Shown here: positions 8,888 through 18,164 of the stretch, one piece after another | Layout of the letters: each line of letters starts with the position of its first letter | Position numbering within the stretch: position 1 is the first letter of the stretch | NCBI GenBank assembly: GCA_016841325.1 | Contig: JAENZJ010000006.1 | Location: forward strand, 1-64,000 | Direction: 5' to 3' | Source: Thermincola carboxydiphila | Lineage (GTDB): Bacteria > Bacillota > Thermincolia > Thermincolales > UBA2595 | DNA length: 64,000 bases | The notes under the pieces: generated by a model | What the model was told of the DNA's origin: nothing | The model's database searches: none | Seen by the model: only the letters and a program-made list of their open reading frames with translations | Translations under genes and position numbers: made by a program

Positions 8888-9688
8888 ATGGAGGTAGTGA
8901 ATTATTCTGGGAATGGAGTGATGGTTTTGTATCCGATCTTATTTCATATAGGCAGTATAGAAGTACGGGCCTGGGGTGTTATGGTTGCTTTGGGAATAAT
9001 CCTGGGTACATTTATTGCGTTCAGGCTGGCCCGGAAAGAGGGGCTGGATGGCAATCTTGTGTTTGATTATGTACTGTATGCAGTTATCTCCGGTTTTCTG
9101 GGCGCCCGTTTATGGGAAGTTGTATTCTCCTGGGAAAACTTTGCCGGAGCGCCCCTGAACGCGTTAAAATTCTGGAGCGGCGGCCTGTCAATACAGGGCG
9201 CTGTTGCCGGTGGGCTACTGTTTACACTGTGGTTCATCAGGAAGCATAACCTTAATTTCTGGCAATTTGCCGATATCCTGGCTCCCGGGCTGATAGCAGG
9301 ACAGGCGGTTGGCAGGATCGGGTGTTTTTTAAATGGTGATGCATACGGCATACCTGCACAGTCAGGGTGGGGTGTGGTTTACCGCCCCGGTACTCCGGCA
9401 TACAGCGTTTACGGTGATACTCCACTGGTTCCGGCAGAATTGCTGGAGGGTGCGGGAGACCTGGCAATTCTCCTGGTGCTGCTGTTGTTATTTGGCCGCA
9501 GACCATTTAACGGTTTTATTGCCCTGATGTACTTTGTTCTTTATTCTGTCCTCAGGTTCACCCTTGAATTCTGGAGAGGTGACAGCCTGCTGATGACTGA
9601 AGGGCTAAAGGCCGCTCAGGTATCAAGCATTATAATAGCTGTTGCTGCAATTGGTGTCATCATATTTAAAATGAGACAAAAAGTCTGA
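8888..9688 (+). CDS. lgt: Prolipoprotein diacylglyceryl transferase
   Basis: GGLSIQGAVAGGLL, GQAVGRIGCFLNGDAYG signature. Confidence 0.9.
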   Translation: MEVVNYSGNGVMVLYPILFHIGSIEVRAWGVMVALGIILGTFIAFRLARKEGLDGNLVFDYVLYAVISGFLGARLWEVVFSWENFAGAPLNALKFWSGGLSIQGAVAGGLLFTLWFIRKHNLNFWQFADILAPGLIAGQAVGRIGCFLNGDAYGIPAQSGWGVVYRPGTPAYSVYGDTPLVPAELLEGAGDLAILLVLLLLFGRRPFNGFIALMYFVLYSVLRFTLEFWRGDSLLMTEGLKAAQVSSIIIAVAAIGVIIFKMRQKV

Positions 9689-9698
9689 AAAATTTTTA

Positions 9699-9727
9699 TT
9701 GATTTTATGGCATAGAGACCTTATAAT
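9699..9727 (+). promoter_or_regulatory. Promoter of osmC-like gene: TTGATT-N17-TATAAT
   Basis: ttgatt 9699-9704, tataat 9722-9727. Confidence 0.7.
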
Positions 9728-9732
9728 AAAGA

Positions 9733-9749
9733 TACTACAAAAAGTAGTA
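9733..9749. promoter_or_regulatory. Putative BlaI-type operator (site 4)
   Basis: tactacaaaaagtagta. Confidence 0.85.
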
Positions 9750-9786
9750 CTACGAAGATGGTGTAAAGACAGGAGGAGGAGATTCT

Positions 9787-10308
9787 ATGCCGGAAATTAA
9801 TGGAATTAATCTTGAGGTTGGCCAGAAGATTATTGAAACTGTCAGGGAAAATCCCGAATTTGGCAAAACCATGTGGCGGGCCAGGACAGTTTGGAAGGGT
9901 GGTACCAAATCAGAATCGGAAATCCGCGGTTTTAAGGTTCTGATTGACGAACCTGTTGACCTTGGGGGCACTGATGAGGCGCCTAATCCTGTTGAAATGA
10001 TTCTGGCTGCCCTGGGAAGCTGCCTGGTGGTGGGTTACTCGTTGAATGCAGCCATGATGGGTATTGAAATGCAGAAGATAGAAGTTGAAATGGAAGGAGA
10101 CATCGACCTGCCGGGATTTTTCGGGCTGCCGTCAGATGTACTTCCCGGATATACCAATGTGAGGGCAAAGGTGTTCCTGAAAAGTTCAGTTGGCCTGGAT
10201 AAACTCGAGGAACTTCATAAGAGGGTTACTTCAACTTCACCTGTAGGCCTGACTCTCAGTAAGAATGTTAACCTGAATGTAGAACTTGTGAAACGGAGAA
10301 CAGCTTAA
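9787..10308 (+). CDS. OsmC family protein
   Basis: EAPNPVEMILAALGSCLVVGY motif; typical OsmC fold sequence. Confidence 0.85.
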   Translation: MPEINGINLEVGQKIIETVRENPEFGKTMWRARTVWKGGTKSESEIRGFKVLIDEPVDLGGTDEAPNPVEMILAALGSCLVVGYSLNAAMMGIEMQKIEVEMEGDIDLPGFFGLPSDVLPGYTNVRAKVFLKSSVGLDKLEELHKRVTSTSPVGLTLSKNVNLNVELVKRRTA

Positions 10309-10342
10309 TTAACCTCCTCTAAAGTTTCTGCGTTTCATTTGT

Positions 10343-10394
10343 GAAAGCCGGTACGGTTATCGGGTTTGCTGCCTGATAACCGTACCGGCTTTTT
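10343..10394. terminator. Long terminator hairpin, possibly bidirectional
   Basis: aaagccggtacggttatc...gataaccgtaccggcttttt. Confidence 0.85.
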
Positions 10395-10423
10395 GTTCTA
10401 CTACAAGTATATCTGTGTCACCT

Positions 10424-11671
10424 TTATGAGGAAGCCTGCCCGCAGCAGGCCTGTCCGCAGCAGGCCTGACAGTCACAGGTATGATTATGACCCTTGTTTT
10501 CTGCCTTCTTCCTATAAAAAATCAGCATGGCTGCTGCTCCAATATCCAGGGCGGTCGAAAAAGCAAACATCATATGGTAACCGTGGGCATAATCAGCAAT
10601 GAAACCTCCCACATATGAACCGGCTGCCGCCCCCAGCTGATGCATCAAAAACAGGGCCCCCAGAACCGTGCCGGTATTTACCGGACCGAAATACTCGGTG
10701 CCCAGGTTTGTTATCAGGGGCACTGTTGAGGTCCAGGTTAACCCGATGATTATGGCAAATACAAGTATTACTGTATCTGAGAGGGTTCCGAGCATTAACC
10801 ACATGGCTCCCCCCCGAATTAGGAACAGCAGGGCTGCCAGTACCCGTTTGGGAAAATAATTGGCCAGATACCCCGCTGCCATGGTTCCGATGATACTGAT
10901 TCCTCCTATCAGAGCCAGAGTGCCTGAGGCCTGGTTGAAGCTAAACCCCATATCTGTGGCAAATGGGATCAAATGTGTGGCCACAAAGGAAAAGCCAAAT
11001 CCGCAGATCATGAAGGAGATGCCGTAAACCCAAAAAGACCGGGCAGCAATAATCTGCCGCAGACCCTTGTACCGGTTGGGGCAGATCCCGGTTTTTACAA
11101 CGGGGGCAGGTTTGCAGCTGCCTTTGTTCCAAAAAAGTACCAGGACAAGAGCCAGGGTAAATAGTGAAGAAACAGCAAGGAACCTATACCCGTCATACGG
11201 CCCCTGGGTAGAAATAAAATAGGAAACTGCAGGTATCATGACGAGCTGGCCGATAGATACAGAAGCCGTTACAGCACTGGCAGCCAGTGTACTTTTTGAT
11301 GTAAACCATCCCTTAATCAGGGAAATACCGGTCACCAGTGATGTGCTTCCTGCTCCAAAGGCTATCAGGAAACCATACACCAGGTAGAGCACCCAAACAG
11401 TCTTAACACTGCTGAGAATTATGAAGGAGACCCCCAATACTGCCAGCCCTGCTGTAATTACCCGTTTCGCCCCCAGGATATCTGTCAGCCTTCCCATAAA
11501 CAACTGGAAAAAACCAAATCCCAGTTCAAAGGACGACTGGGCCAGAGAAAGGCTGCTCCTGGTGGCCTGCAGAATATCCTGCAGGGATTTGAAAAATACG
11601 CCATAGGAAAGGCGTGCTCCTGCATTTACTATTATCATTATACAGCAGACTAAAAGCACGAGCCACTTCAT
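10424..11671 (-). CDS. MFS transporter (oxalate/formate antiporter-like) with Cys-rich C-terminal tail
   Basis: 12-TM pattern; start at MKWLVLLV rather than the longer track ORF (which overlaps 11758..12159); tail HNHTCDCQACCGQACCGQASS. Confidence 0.8.
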   Translation of the reverse strand: MKWLVLLVCCIMIIVNAGARLSYGVFFKSLQDILQATRSSLSLAQSSFELGFGFFQLFMGRLTDILGAKRVITAGLAVLGVSFIILSSVKTVWVLYLVYGFLIAFGAGSTSLVTGISLIKGWFTSKSTLAASAVTASVSIGQLVMIPAVSYFISTQGPYDGYRFLAVSSLFTLALVLVLFWNKGSCKPAPVVKTGICPNRYKGLRQIIAARSFWVYGISFMICGFGFSFVATHLIPFATDMGFSFNQASGTLALIGGISIIGTMAAGYLANYFPKRVLAALLFLIRGGAMWLMLGTLSDTVILVFAIIIGLTWTSTVPLITNLGTEYFGPVNTGTVLGALFLMHQLGAAAGSYVGGFIADYAHGYHMMFAFSTALDIGAAAMLIFYRKKAENKGHNHTCDCQACCGQACCGQASS

Positions 11672-11716
11672 GTTTGATTCTTTGGCTTCAATAGCTGGGA
11701 TGGTGACCACCTCCAA

Positions 11717-11755
11717 TAAAAAAGGGAGCTGTTTTAAGCTCCCTTTAAGATGATG
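11717..11755. terminator. Terminator hairpin
   Basis: aaaaagggagctgttttaagctccctttaa. Confidence 0.7.
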
Positions 11756-11757
11756 AG

Positions 11758-12159
11758 TTAGATAGCCTGTCCGGTGGGAGCAGTGCCATAGCCGCCCATC
11801 ATGCCGCCATAACCGGCACCCGTATCGTAACCACCCATCATCCCGCCGTAACCGGCACCCATGCCATAACCACCCATCATGCCATATCCGCCGCAACCTA
11901 GTCCGGGGCCTGCATTACCACTGTTTTCTTCCTGATATTCAGTGGCACGGTCGATGTTCTCTTTCAGCGCAGTTCCCTGCTCCTTGGTGATTTCACCTGC
12001 ATCAACGTATTTCTGTACAATTTCCTTTCTCAGTTCTCCAATCTTGCTGTACAGGTCACTGATCTCCTTTTTCTGGGTATCGGAGATCCCTGCAAATGCG
12101 GGTACTGCCAGAGCTGCTACCAAAGCTGCGGTAACCATTCCTGTAAATAGTTTTTTCAT
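11758..12159 (-). CDS. Secreted DUF2680-like protein with Gly/Tyr/Met repeats
   Basis: Signal peptide MKKLFTGMVTAALVAALAVPAFA; YVDAGEITKEQGTALKENID; GYGMMGGYGMGAGYGGMMGGYDTGAGYGGMMGGYG. Confidence 0.75.
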   Translation of the reverse strand: MKKLFTGMVTAALVAALAVPAFAGISDTQKKEISDLYSKIGELRKEIVQKYVDAGEITKEQGTALKENIDRATEYQEENSGNAGPGLGCGGYGMMGGYGMGAGYGGMMGGYDTGAGYGGMMGGYGTAPTGQAI

Positions 12160-12258
12160 AATAAAGCCCTCCTTAAAATATGTTTTTTCTTTATGTTCAC
12201 ATTATATAAAGTAAATTTGACCGGACAGTGATAAGAATGTGAAAAAATTGTGAAACTT

Positions 12259-12275
12259 TACTACGGGGTATAGTA
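12259..12275. promoter_or_regulatory. Putative BlaI-type operator (site 5), divergent intergenic region
   Basis: tactacggggtatagta. Confidence 0.8.
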
Positions 12276-12356
12276 ATGAATTATCTTTTATAATCCTGGG
12301 AAATAATAATTCTGCATGACCTATAATTTTCACTTTGGCCAAAGGAGGTGAAGAAT

Positions 12357-12506
12357 TTGCCTGATATCAAGTGTTCAGTTACCGAGTGTGAGTATAACAG
12401 TGATGTCAAGTGTGGTGCCCCGATGATTCAGGTGGACCACAACAATGTTCCCAAGTCAAACAATTCAGATCAAACCAAGTGTGATACCTTTAGGGCCAAA
12501 GGCTAA
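12357..12506 (+). CDS. DUF1540-like small Cys protein (49 aa, TTG start), absent from ORF track
   Basis: aaaggaggtgaagaatTTG; MPDIKCSVTECEYNSDVKCGAPMIQVDHNNVPKSNNSDQTKCDTFRAKG with the spaced Cys pattern of DUF1540. Confidence 0.8.
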   Translation: MPDIKCSVTECEYNSDVKCGAPMIQVDHNNVPKSNNSDQTKCDTFRAKG

Positions 12507-12510
12507 GCAG

Positions 12511-12545
12511 AAAACCTCCCATATTAAAACTGGGAGGTTTTCAAT
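12511..12545. terminator. Terminator hairpin
   Basis: aaaacctcccatattaaaactgggaggtttt. Confidence 0.8.
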
Positions 12546-12580
12546 TCTTTTTCTGAACGGTTCCTTACTTGGTTTCAATA

Positions 12581-13015
12581 CTATATGACGGTTAGTGTTC
12601 CTGAGGACATCTTCATCTGGCAGGTAAATTCAAAAGTGCCTGTCTTATCAGGAACAAAGGTAAAGGAATCCTGTCCCACATCCAAAGCCTTGTTAATGCC
12701 AAAGTCAGGGATCATAAGTCCCCTGACACAGCCGGCATCTGCTGTGGCATTTGTCCTTACCTCCACCGGAAGACCCTTTTTCACAGTGATGTTATTGGGG
12801 CTGTAGCCAGCTGTACTCAGGTCCAGAGAGACGACCTGGACCCCGTTCCGCTGTTCTGCAAGAGGAGCGGGCTCCGGTGGGGCAGAGCTGACCACTGCAG
12901 AGGCAATCCAGAGCGCCAGTACAACCAGCACTATACCCATAACTATCAGAGGGATTTGCGAATTCTTTTTATTATAGTGACGGGTTTTTTTATGATTGGG
13001 CTTATTTCTGCTCAT
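12581..13015 (-). CDS. Membrane-anchored cupredoxin-like protein
   Basis: N-terminal TM; NNITVKKGLPVEVRTNA...GTFEFTCQMKMSSGTLTV. Confidence 0.75.
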   Translation of the reverse strand: MSRNKPNHKKTRHYNKKNSQIPLIVMGIVLVVLALWIASAVVSSAPPEPAPLAEQRNGVQVVSLDLSTAGYSPNNITVKKGLPVEVRTNATADAGCVRGLMIPDFGINKALDVGQDSFTFVPDKTGTFEFTCQMKMSSGTLTVI

Positions 13016-13034
13016 GAATATTTATTACTCCTTC

Positions 13035-13658
13035 TCATGACATTTCATCTGTGAAATAACGGGGTTTCCAGTTTTTCAGTGTGGCTTCATCGATAACAAT
13101 TTTATCACCCTCGACGGTATATTTAATCTCTTCGGGGGGGTAATTAACACATCCTCCTGCAATCCCCATCAGGTCGTCAAGGCGCCAGCGGGTTCCACAG
13201 GCCACACAAACCAGGTCTGTGTTCTCAATAAAAAACCTGTCCCCGTAACAGGGCTCACAGATACTGGTTGCCAGCACAACTCTTCCGGCAGGAGTAATAA
13301 AGGCATTTAGCGGAAGATAGTCAAAAGAGCCGTAGTATTTTTTCTTCTCGCCCCTGTATTCGGTATAGAGAATTTTATCCTCTTTCAGTTTGTCCAGGGA
13401 GATTACTGCCGTATTGTTTTCCATTTTGAGGGACACATCAGTCATTTCGATTTTCCTGCCCTCGTAGTTCTGAGTCTGGCCGATATTAAAGTTTCCGCCT
13501 TTGGGACTCTCATAAGGCCGGTTCAGGTAACTGAAAAGGGCTATTCCAAGGGCTGATACAATTATTCCTGTAAAAAGAATTTTACGGTTCCGCCTTTTTC
13601 TGGCCAAAGCCTGGTCTTCCAGGAATTTGGCCCTCTTTTCCGCTCTGGTCTCATCCAT
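13035..13658 (-). CDS. DUF2318 (Fe-S membrane domain-like) protein
   Basis: TM; CEPCYGDRFFIENTDLVCVACGTRWRLDDLMGIAGGC. Confidence 0.8.
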   Translation of the reverse strand: MDETRAEKRAKFLEDQALARKRRNRKILFTGIIVSALGIALFSYLNRPYESPKGGNFNIGQTQNYEGRKIEMTDVSLKMENNTAVISLDKLKEDKILYTEYRGEKKKYYGSFDYLPLNAFITPAGRVVLATSICEPCYGDRFFIENTDLVCVACGTRWRLDDLMGIAGGCVNYPPEEIKYTVEGDKIVIDEATLKNWKPRYFTDEMS

Positions 13659-13672
13659 GTTCCAACCTCCCT

Positions 13673-14254
13673 TTACTTCAGAGAAAACTTATCAATTGCC
13701 TCTTCCAGGATTTGCACAGGGTCCGGACCTGGCACAGCAATCCAGAATACCAGAGAACCGATCCGGTAATAATAGTTTTCCATCCCCATTCCCTTTACGG
13801 CAACCACATCTATCCCGTCCCGGGTCATTGTCCGCCTGTCGGTAAAGGGCGGGCCGCCTGATGCGCTCCCTCCGGCTGAGTTTGCCTCAATAATCTTCCG
13901 GTCCATAATATCAAAAAGTTCTTCTGCCTCTTCCGGAGTATTGGATTCTGAAACCCAAATCATGATTTTACCCTGACTTCCTGCATAGGAGGTAATATAG
14001 CCCTGCCTGATGCTTATACCGGTACCGTGCAGCTGGCTGATCATTTCAATGGCCTGTGGCCCGGAAACAGTCTGTTCAAGACTCATCCCTCCAAGCTGTT
14101 CCGGGAAATCTATTTCCTCTGAAGCTGTTTTCTCACCTTCGGCTGGGGGATAGCCATTATCAGAAGTCCGGTCAGTATTGAGGAATAATGCGGCTGTCAG
14201 TGCAAGAACCAGTACCAGGGCGATGCCCGCGAGTTTCACGTATTTTCCTGACAT
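13673..14254 (-). CDS. Membrane-anchored hypothetical protein in ccm operon
   Basis: Start at MSGKYVKLAGIALVLVLALTAALF; co-directional. Confidence 0.6.
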   Translation of the reverse strand: MSGKYVKLAGIALVLVLALTAALFLNTDRTSDNGYPPAEGEKTASEEIDFPEQLGGMSLEQTVSGPQAIEMISQLHGTGISIRQGYITSYAGSQGKIMIWVSESNTPEEAEELFDIMDRKIIEANSAGGSASGGPPFTDRRTMTRDGIDVVAVKGMGMENYYYRIGSLVFWIAVPGPDPVQILEEAIDKFSLK

Positions 14255-14294
14255 AGTTTTCTCCTTCCTGTAATGTACTGCCTGTAATCTGTCC

Positions 14295-14438
14295 TTAGGA
14301 CTTTTTATCATTATTGCTGAGGTATTTCTTCAGGACAAAGATGTCTTCCTGCAGTTGTTTTTCCCTTTTTCCCAGGGTGAGGACATAACCAAAAATCAGT
14401 ACCCAGATGATCATATATGCAGCAAAAAGGTATTCCAT
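14295..14438 (-). CDS. ccmD: CcmD-like small membrane protein (47 aa), absent from ORF track
   Basis: MEYLFAAYMIIWVLIFGYVLTLGKREKQLQEDIFVLKKYLSNNDKKS; directly after ccmC, one TM, basic/coiled tail. Confidence 0.7.
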   Translation of the reverse strand: MEYLFAAYMIIWVLIFGYVLTLGKREKQLQEDIFVLKKYLSNNDKKS

Positions 14439-14453
14439 GGAAGAGCCTCCTTT

Positions 14454-15152
14454 CTACCGGCCAGTGCCAAGTTCCTGTTTTAACAGTTCAAATTCGGAAC
14501 GCATTTTCTGGATCAGGATACCCTTGCGGAGCAGGTAAAAATAAAGCAGGGTAAAGGCACCCAGGCTTACCAGAAGTGTTTGCACCATAGACGGGTCCAT
14601 GGCGAAACCACCCGAAGAAACAATGTTTGGATGAATGGTACGCCACCATCTTATGGACATCCATACAATAGGGACATCAATGAAGCCTATAATCCCGAAT
14701 ACTGCAGAAAACCTTGCTTTTTTCTCTTCTTCATTAAAGGATGACCTTATCATCAGGTAGGCGATATAGATAAACCATAATATCAGGGTAGTTGTCAGCC
14801 TGTGGTCCCAGGTCCACCAGGCATTCCATGAGGCTCTGCCCCATATCGGGCCGGTTACCAGGACAATTGTGGTAAACAGGACCCCTATTTCAGCAGAGGC
14901 ATATGAGATTATATCCCACTTAAGGTCCTTTGTTTTCAGGTAGATTATACTGCAAACCATGACAACGAAAAAAGCAAAAAAGGCCAGCCAGGCAGATGCA
15001 ATGTGAAAGTATATTATCTTGGAAACAGGCCCCTGGATTTTCTCATTGGGGACCCACATGAAAACCAGGTACAGTGCCACTGTAACTGCCAGGAAGGTCC
15101 CCCAGCCAAGTACACGGTCTGTCAGTGACGGGGTATTCACCGGTTCCTTCAT
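14454..15152 (-). CDS. ccmC: Heme exporter protein CcmC
   Basis: WD-rich WNAWWTWDHRLTTTLILW, HIASAWLAFF. Confidence 0.9.
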   Translation of the reverse strand: MKEPVNTPSLTDRVLGWGTFLAVTVALYLVFMWVPNEKIQGPVSKIIYFHIASAWLAFFAFFVVMVCSIIYLKTKDLKWDIISYASAEIGVLFTTIVLVTGPIWGRASWNAWWTWDHRLTTTLILWFIYIAYLMIRSSFNEEEKKARFSAVFGIIGFIDVPIVWMSIRWWRTIHPNIVSSGGFAMDPSMVQTLLVSLGAFTLLYFYLLRKGILIQKMRSEFELLKQELGTGR

Positions 15153-15194
15153 TTATTTCATCCTCCAGTCTGCTAATTTCCGTTTGGACGCATA

Positions 15195-15875
15195 TTACAT
15201 GTCGAGGACATATTCAAACAGGACAAAGGGTACCACCAGGAATACGGCATCAAAGGCACCGAGAATCTTCACCCATGACACCCACTCTGCGGTCAGGGCC
15301 CCTGACAAAATTGCCGCAGTTGCCTGGACGGCACCAAGGACAACAGGTACCGTTACCGGAAACAGTATCACCGGCAGGAGGACTTCACTGCTCCTGGCAT
15401 TAGAGGAGAGGGCAGCCAGAAAGGTTCCCACCGCAGTAAAGCCCAGGGTACCCAGGAAAATCACCAGCACCAGAGCCGGGACTGCCTGTAGTGGTATTTT
15501 GTAATTAAAGAGGACAGCGAACAGGGGGAGGGTAACTATTTCCACGATGGTAACATATATAAAGTTTGCCGTCAATTTTCCAAAATAAATCACACTGCGG
15601 TCCACCGGGCAGAGAATAAGGCCTGTGATACAGTCATTGGTCTTTTCCGAGACAAATGAACGGTTCAGGCCGAGTACTGCTGCGAAAATAAAGCATACCC
15701 ATACCATACCCGGGAAGACCTGCCTGATAACAGCTTTGGTGGGGTCAAAGGCAAAGACAAAAACGATGATGGTCAGTACCGCAAAGACCAGCATGGAACT
15801 CAGGAGTTCCCTGGTACGAAACTCAGCGGCAAGGTCCTTTTGCACAATAGCCCTGATTCCGGTCAGCATATGCAT
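15195..15875 (-). CDS. ccmB: Heme exporter permease CcmB
   Basis: KDLAAEFRTRELLSSMLVFA; six TM; between ccmA and ccmC. Confidence 0.85.
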   Translation of the reverse strand: MHMLTGIRAIVQKDLAAEFRTRELLSSMLVFAVLTIIVFVFAFDPTKAVIRQVFPGMVWVCFIFAAVLGLNRSFVSEKTNDCITGLILCPVDRSVIYFGKLTANFIYVTIVEIVTLPLFAVLFNYKIPLQAVPALVLVIFLGTLGFTAVGTFLAALSSNARSSEVLLPVILFPVTVPVVLGAVQATAAILSGALTAEWVSWVKILGAFDAVFLVVPFVLFEYVLDM

Positions 15876-15878
15876 AAT

Positions 15879-16592
15879 CTAAGCCGCCCCTTTCACTTTA
15901 TCAAGGTACAGGCTCCTGAGGTCATTTTTCTCCAGGGCATCTCTGCCGCCGTCGTAAACGATTTTTCCCCTGACCACAAACAGAACCCGGTCACTCATCA
16001 TGATTCCTTCCTCGAAGTTATGGGTAATCAGGAAAACAGTTCTTTTCTGCAGGTTAAGCTGGCTGAGGACATCATTTAGTATCTGGATGGCATGCGGGTC
16101 CAGCCCGGTATAGGGTTCATCCAGATAGAGCACAGCCGGATCATGCAGGATAGCCCTGGCAATGGCCAGCCGCTGCTGCATTCCCCGTGAAAATGTCCGC
16201 ACCGGATCATTTATGGAGAAATCGAGCCCAACCTGGCTGACTACGTCAAATATCCTGTTTTTCAGGTCCTTAACCCGGTACATACGACCGTAGAACTCCA
16301 GGTTTTCCCTGGCTGTCAGGTTTTCATAAAGGAAGGTGTTATGTGAGATAACACCAATTTTTTGCCGTAAACTGTCGGTATTTTTTCTGGTATCCATGCT
16401 GTCAATAAAAATTTCACCTTTTGTCGGGCGTGAAATAAGGGCAAGGGTCTTCAGCAGGGTGCTTTTTCCGGCTCCATTGGGACCGAAAACAGTTACAAAC
16501 TGTCCCGAAGGGATATCAATATCAATACCCCGCAGAATCTCCTTACGGCCTATGGTTTTGGTGAGTCCCACAGCTCTTATCAATGCTACCAC
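15879..16592 (-). CDS. ccmA: Heme exporter ATP-binding protein CcmA
   Basis: Walker A GPNGAGKST, signature SRGMQQR, Walker B VLYLDEP. Confidence 0.9.
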   Translation of the reverse strand: MVALIRAVGLTKTIGRKEILRGIDIDIPSGQFVTVFGPNGAGKSTLLKTLALISRPTKGEIFIDSMDTRKNTDSLRQKIGVISHNTFLYENLTARENLEFYGRMYRVKDLKNRIFDVVSQVGLDFSINDPVRTFSRGMQQRLAIARAILHDPAVLYLDEPYTGLDPHAIQILNDVLSQLNLQKRTVFLITHNFEEGIMMSDRVLFVVRGKIVYDGGRDALEKNDLRSLYLDKVKGAA

Positions 16593-16625
16593 TCCTGTCC
16601 GGGGCCGGCTGTTATATCAGCCAGC

Positions 16626-17693
16626 CTATTCCAGGGCTTCAAGTTCCCTGATTTTCAGTTTAATCTTTAAAAGCTTTTTCATATATTGTTCCCTGAGCCC
16701 CACAATTTCCCCGGAATCTGCTTCACCTGTTTCGGCCTTGTGGTCCAGGGCGGCTATTTTATCAAGCAGGCGTTTTTGTCTGATTACCAGATTATCCAGC
16801 ATTTTAGCCAGTTGTTCTTCTCTTTCCAGCTCCTTCTGTCTAAGATGCTTTTTCTTAAGGTATAACCCGGCGGCAGCCACACCTGCAAAGAAAAGGATTG
16901 CCAGTGCAGCCACCCATAAATGGGGGTCTGTTCCGGAGAGGGGAGAGCTGGCCCACCGCTGCAGGTGGGAGGTACTGTGGAACCCTGACTTTGCTCCGCT
17001 GTATCCCTGTCCGACCCTGTCAGCTGAAACTGTTAGGCCGAATTTTTGTTCAGCCATTGCTTTTTCGAGCAGCAGCACATGGTAAGACCTGCCTTCAAAT
17101 TCCTGGAGGCCATAGTCCTGGATGCTGCCATCACTTTTTAGTTTTAACTGTCCTTTGGGAGACATTACATAAAGAATATCTGTCGGGTAATTTACCTTTT
17201 TCTCAAAATTAAGGCTATTTTCAGTGTCAAAAGGGATTTTATAGAAAAGGCTGATGTCTGTTGTCCCCTTGACCAGCGGGGAAGTGGTAATAATGCCGTC
17301 AGGGTTGGCGACAACCGAATCCCGATTGAGGCCTTCCACCTGCAGGTCAGTATACCCTGGAGGCAGGGATATCCTCAGTACAGCCTTTTTATTGTTGTCA
17401 ATATTTTCTGTACCGGTAAAGGTTTCATTAAGGGAATTTTTTACCTTCAGGACCTCTTTTACCTGGATCGAACCGCTTTCCCGTCCTTCCAGCAGAACAT
17501 GATGAATTTCCATACTGATTCCCTGTCCGACTGCCTCTTCAGGGACAGCGACCTGTTGTTTTTCCGTTTCGGATGCTGATATTTGGTTTTCTTCCGGTGC
17601 GGCCGTTTCAGCCGCACCGGAAGCCGCTGCTGTTACTGTCAGCAGGGCAAATGAAAGCAGCAGTGCTATTAAATATCTACCTGGCCTTCTCAT
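16626..17693 (-). CDS. Exported/membrane protein of ccm operon, possibly related to 21251..22261
   Basis: Signal peptide, extracytoplasmic beta-rich region, TM, coiled-coil C-terminus. Confidence 0.6.
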   Translation of the reverse strand: MRRPGRYLIALLLSFALLTVTAAASGAAETAAPEENQISASETEKQQVAVPEEAVGQGISMEIHHVLLEGRESGSIQVKEVLKVKNSLNETFTGTENIDNNKKAVLRISLPPGYTDLQVEGLNRDSVVANPDGIITTSPLVKGTTDISLFYKIPFDTENSLNFEKKVNYPTDILYVMSPKGQLKLKSDGSIQDYGLQEFEGRSYHVLLLEKAMAEQKFGLTVSADRVGQGYSGAKSGFHSTSHLQRWASSPLSGTDPHLWVAALAILFFAGVAAAGLYLKKKHLRQKELEREEQLAKMLDNLVIRQKRLLDKIAALDHKAETGEADSGEIVGLREQYMKKLLKIKLKIRELEALE

Positions 17694-18101
17694 TTAAATC
17701 ACCCCGGTATTTGTTTGGCGCTGCCTGCGCAGTGCTTCCAGTTCACGTTCAATTTCTTCTGTCAATTCCAGCTCGGTGTCCTCATACATAAAGTCCAATT
17801 CATCTTCGTCATGATTAAGTTCGAGTTCCAGTTCATCTTCCTCATTAAGGATTTCCAGAGCCTTTTGTTTATATTGTTGTTTCAGATTCCGGTAGTCGTC
17901 GTCAGACAGTTTTTTCATTTTATAATCGAACTCAATTTCATTAATAGTGGTAAATACGGCTTCCTTGGTTCTCTCCAGTGATTCTTCATCCGAATCAGGG
18001 GAGGTGCAACTGTCAGCAGTATATTCCCTGCGGACCAGCGGCAGGATAACCAGGTATCCGGTTATGGCGAGGATAAGGAACAGTGCAATTCCCGTAAACA
18101 T
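17694..18101 (-). CDS. CcmI N-terminal-like membrane protein
   Basis: N-terminal TM followed by EIEFDYKMKKLSDDDYRNLKQQYKQKALEIL. Confidence 0.6.
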   Translation of the reverse strand: MFTGIALFLILAITGYLVILPLVRREYTADSCTSPDSDEESLERTKEAVFTTINEIEFDYKMKKLSDDDYRNLKQQYKQKALEILNEEDELELELNHDEDELDFMYEDTELELTEEIERELEALRRQRQTNTGVI

Positions 18102-18164
18102 CTGTCAGCCCTCCTGTTATTAAGCAGCCTATGTTTTCAACAGGCCCCTGCTATTTTCTATCAA

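Noticed and set aside
10399-10415. tactacaagtatatctg as an operator
   Set aside because: Half-site only, located at a transcription terminator between convergent genes.
11672-11896. N-terminal extension of the MFS ORF (MRRIWHDGWLWHGC...)
   Set aside because: Overlaps the terminator and the DUF2680-like gene in another frame; Trp/Arg-rich shadow translation of Gly/Tyr repeats.
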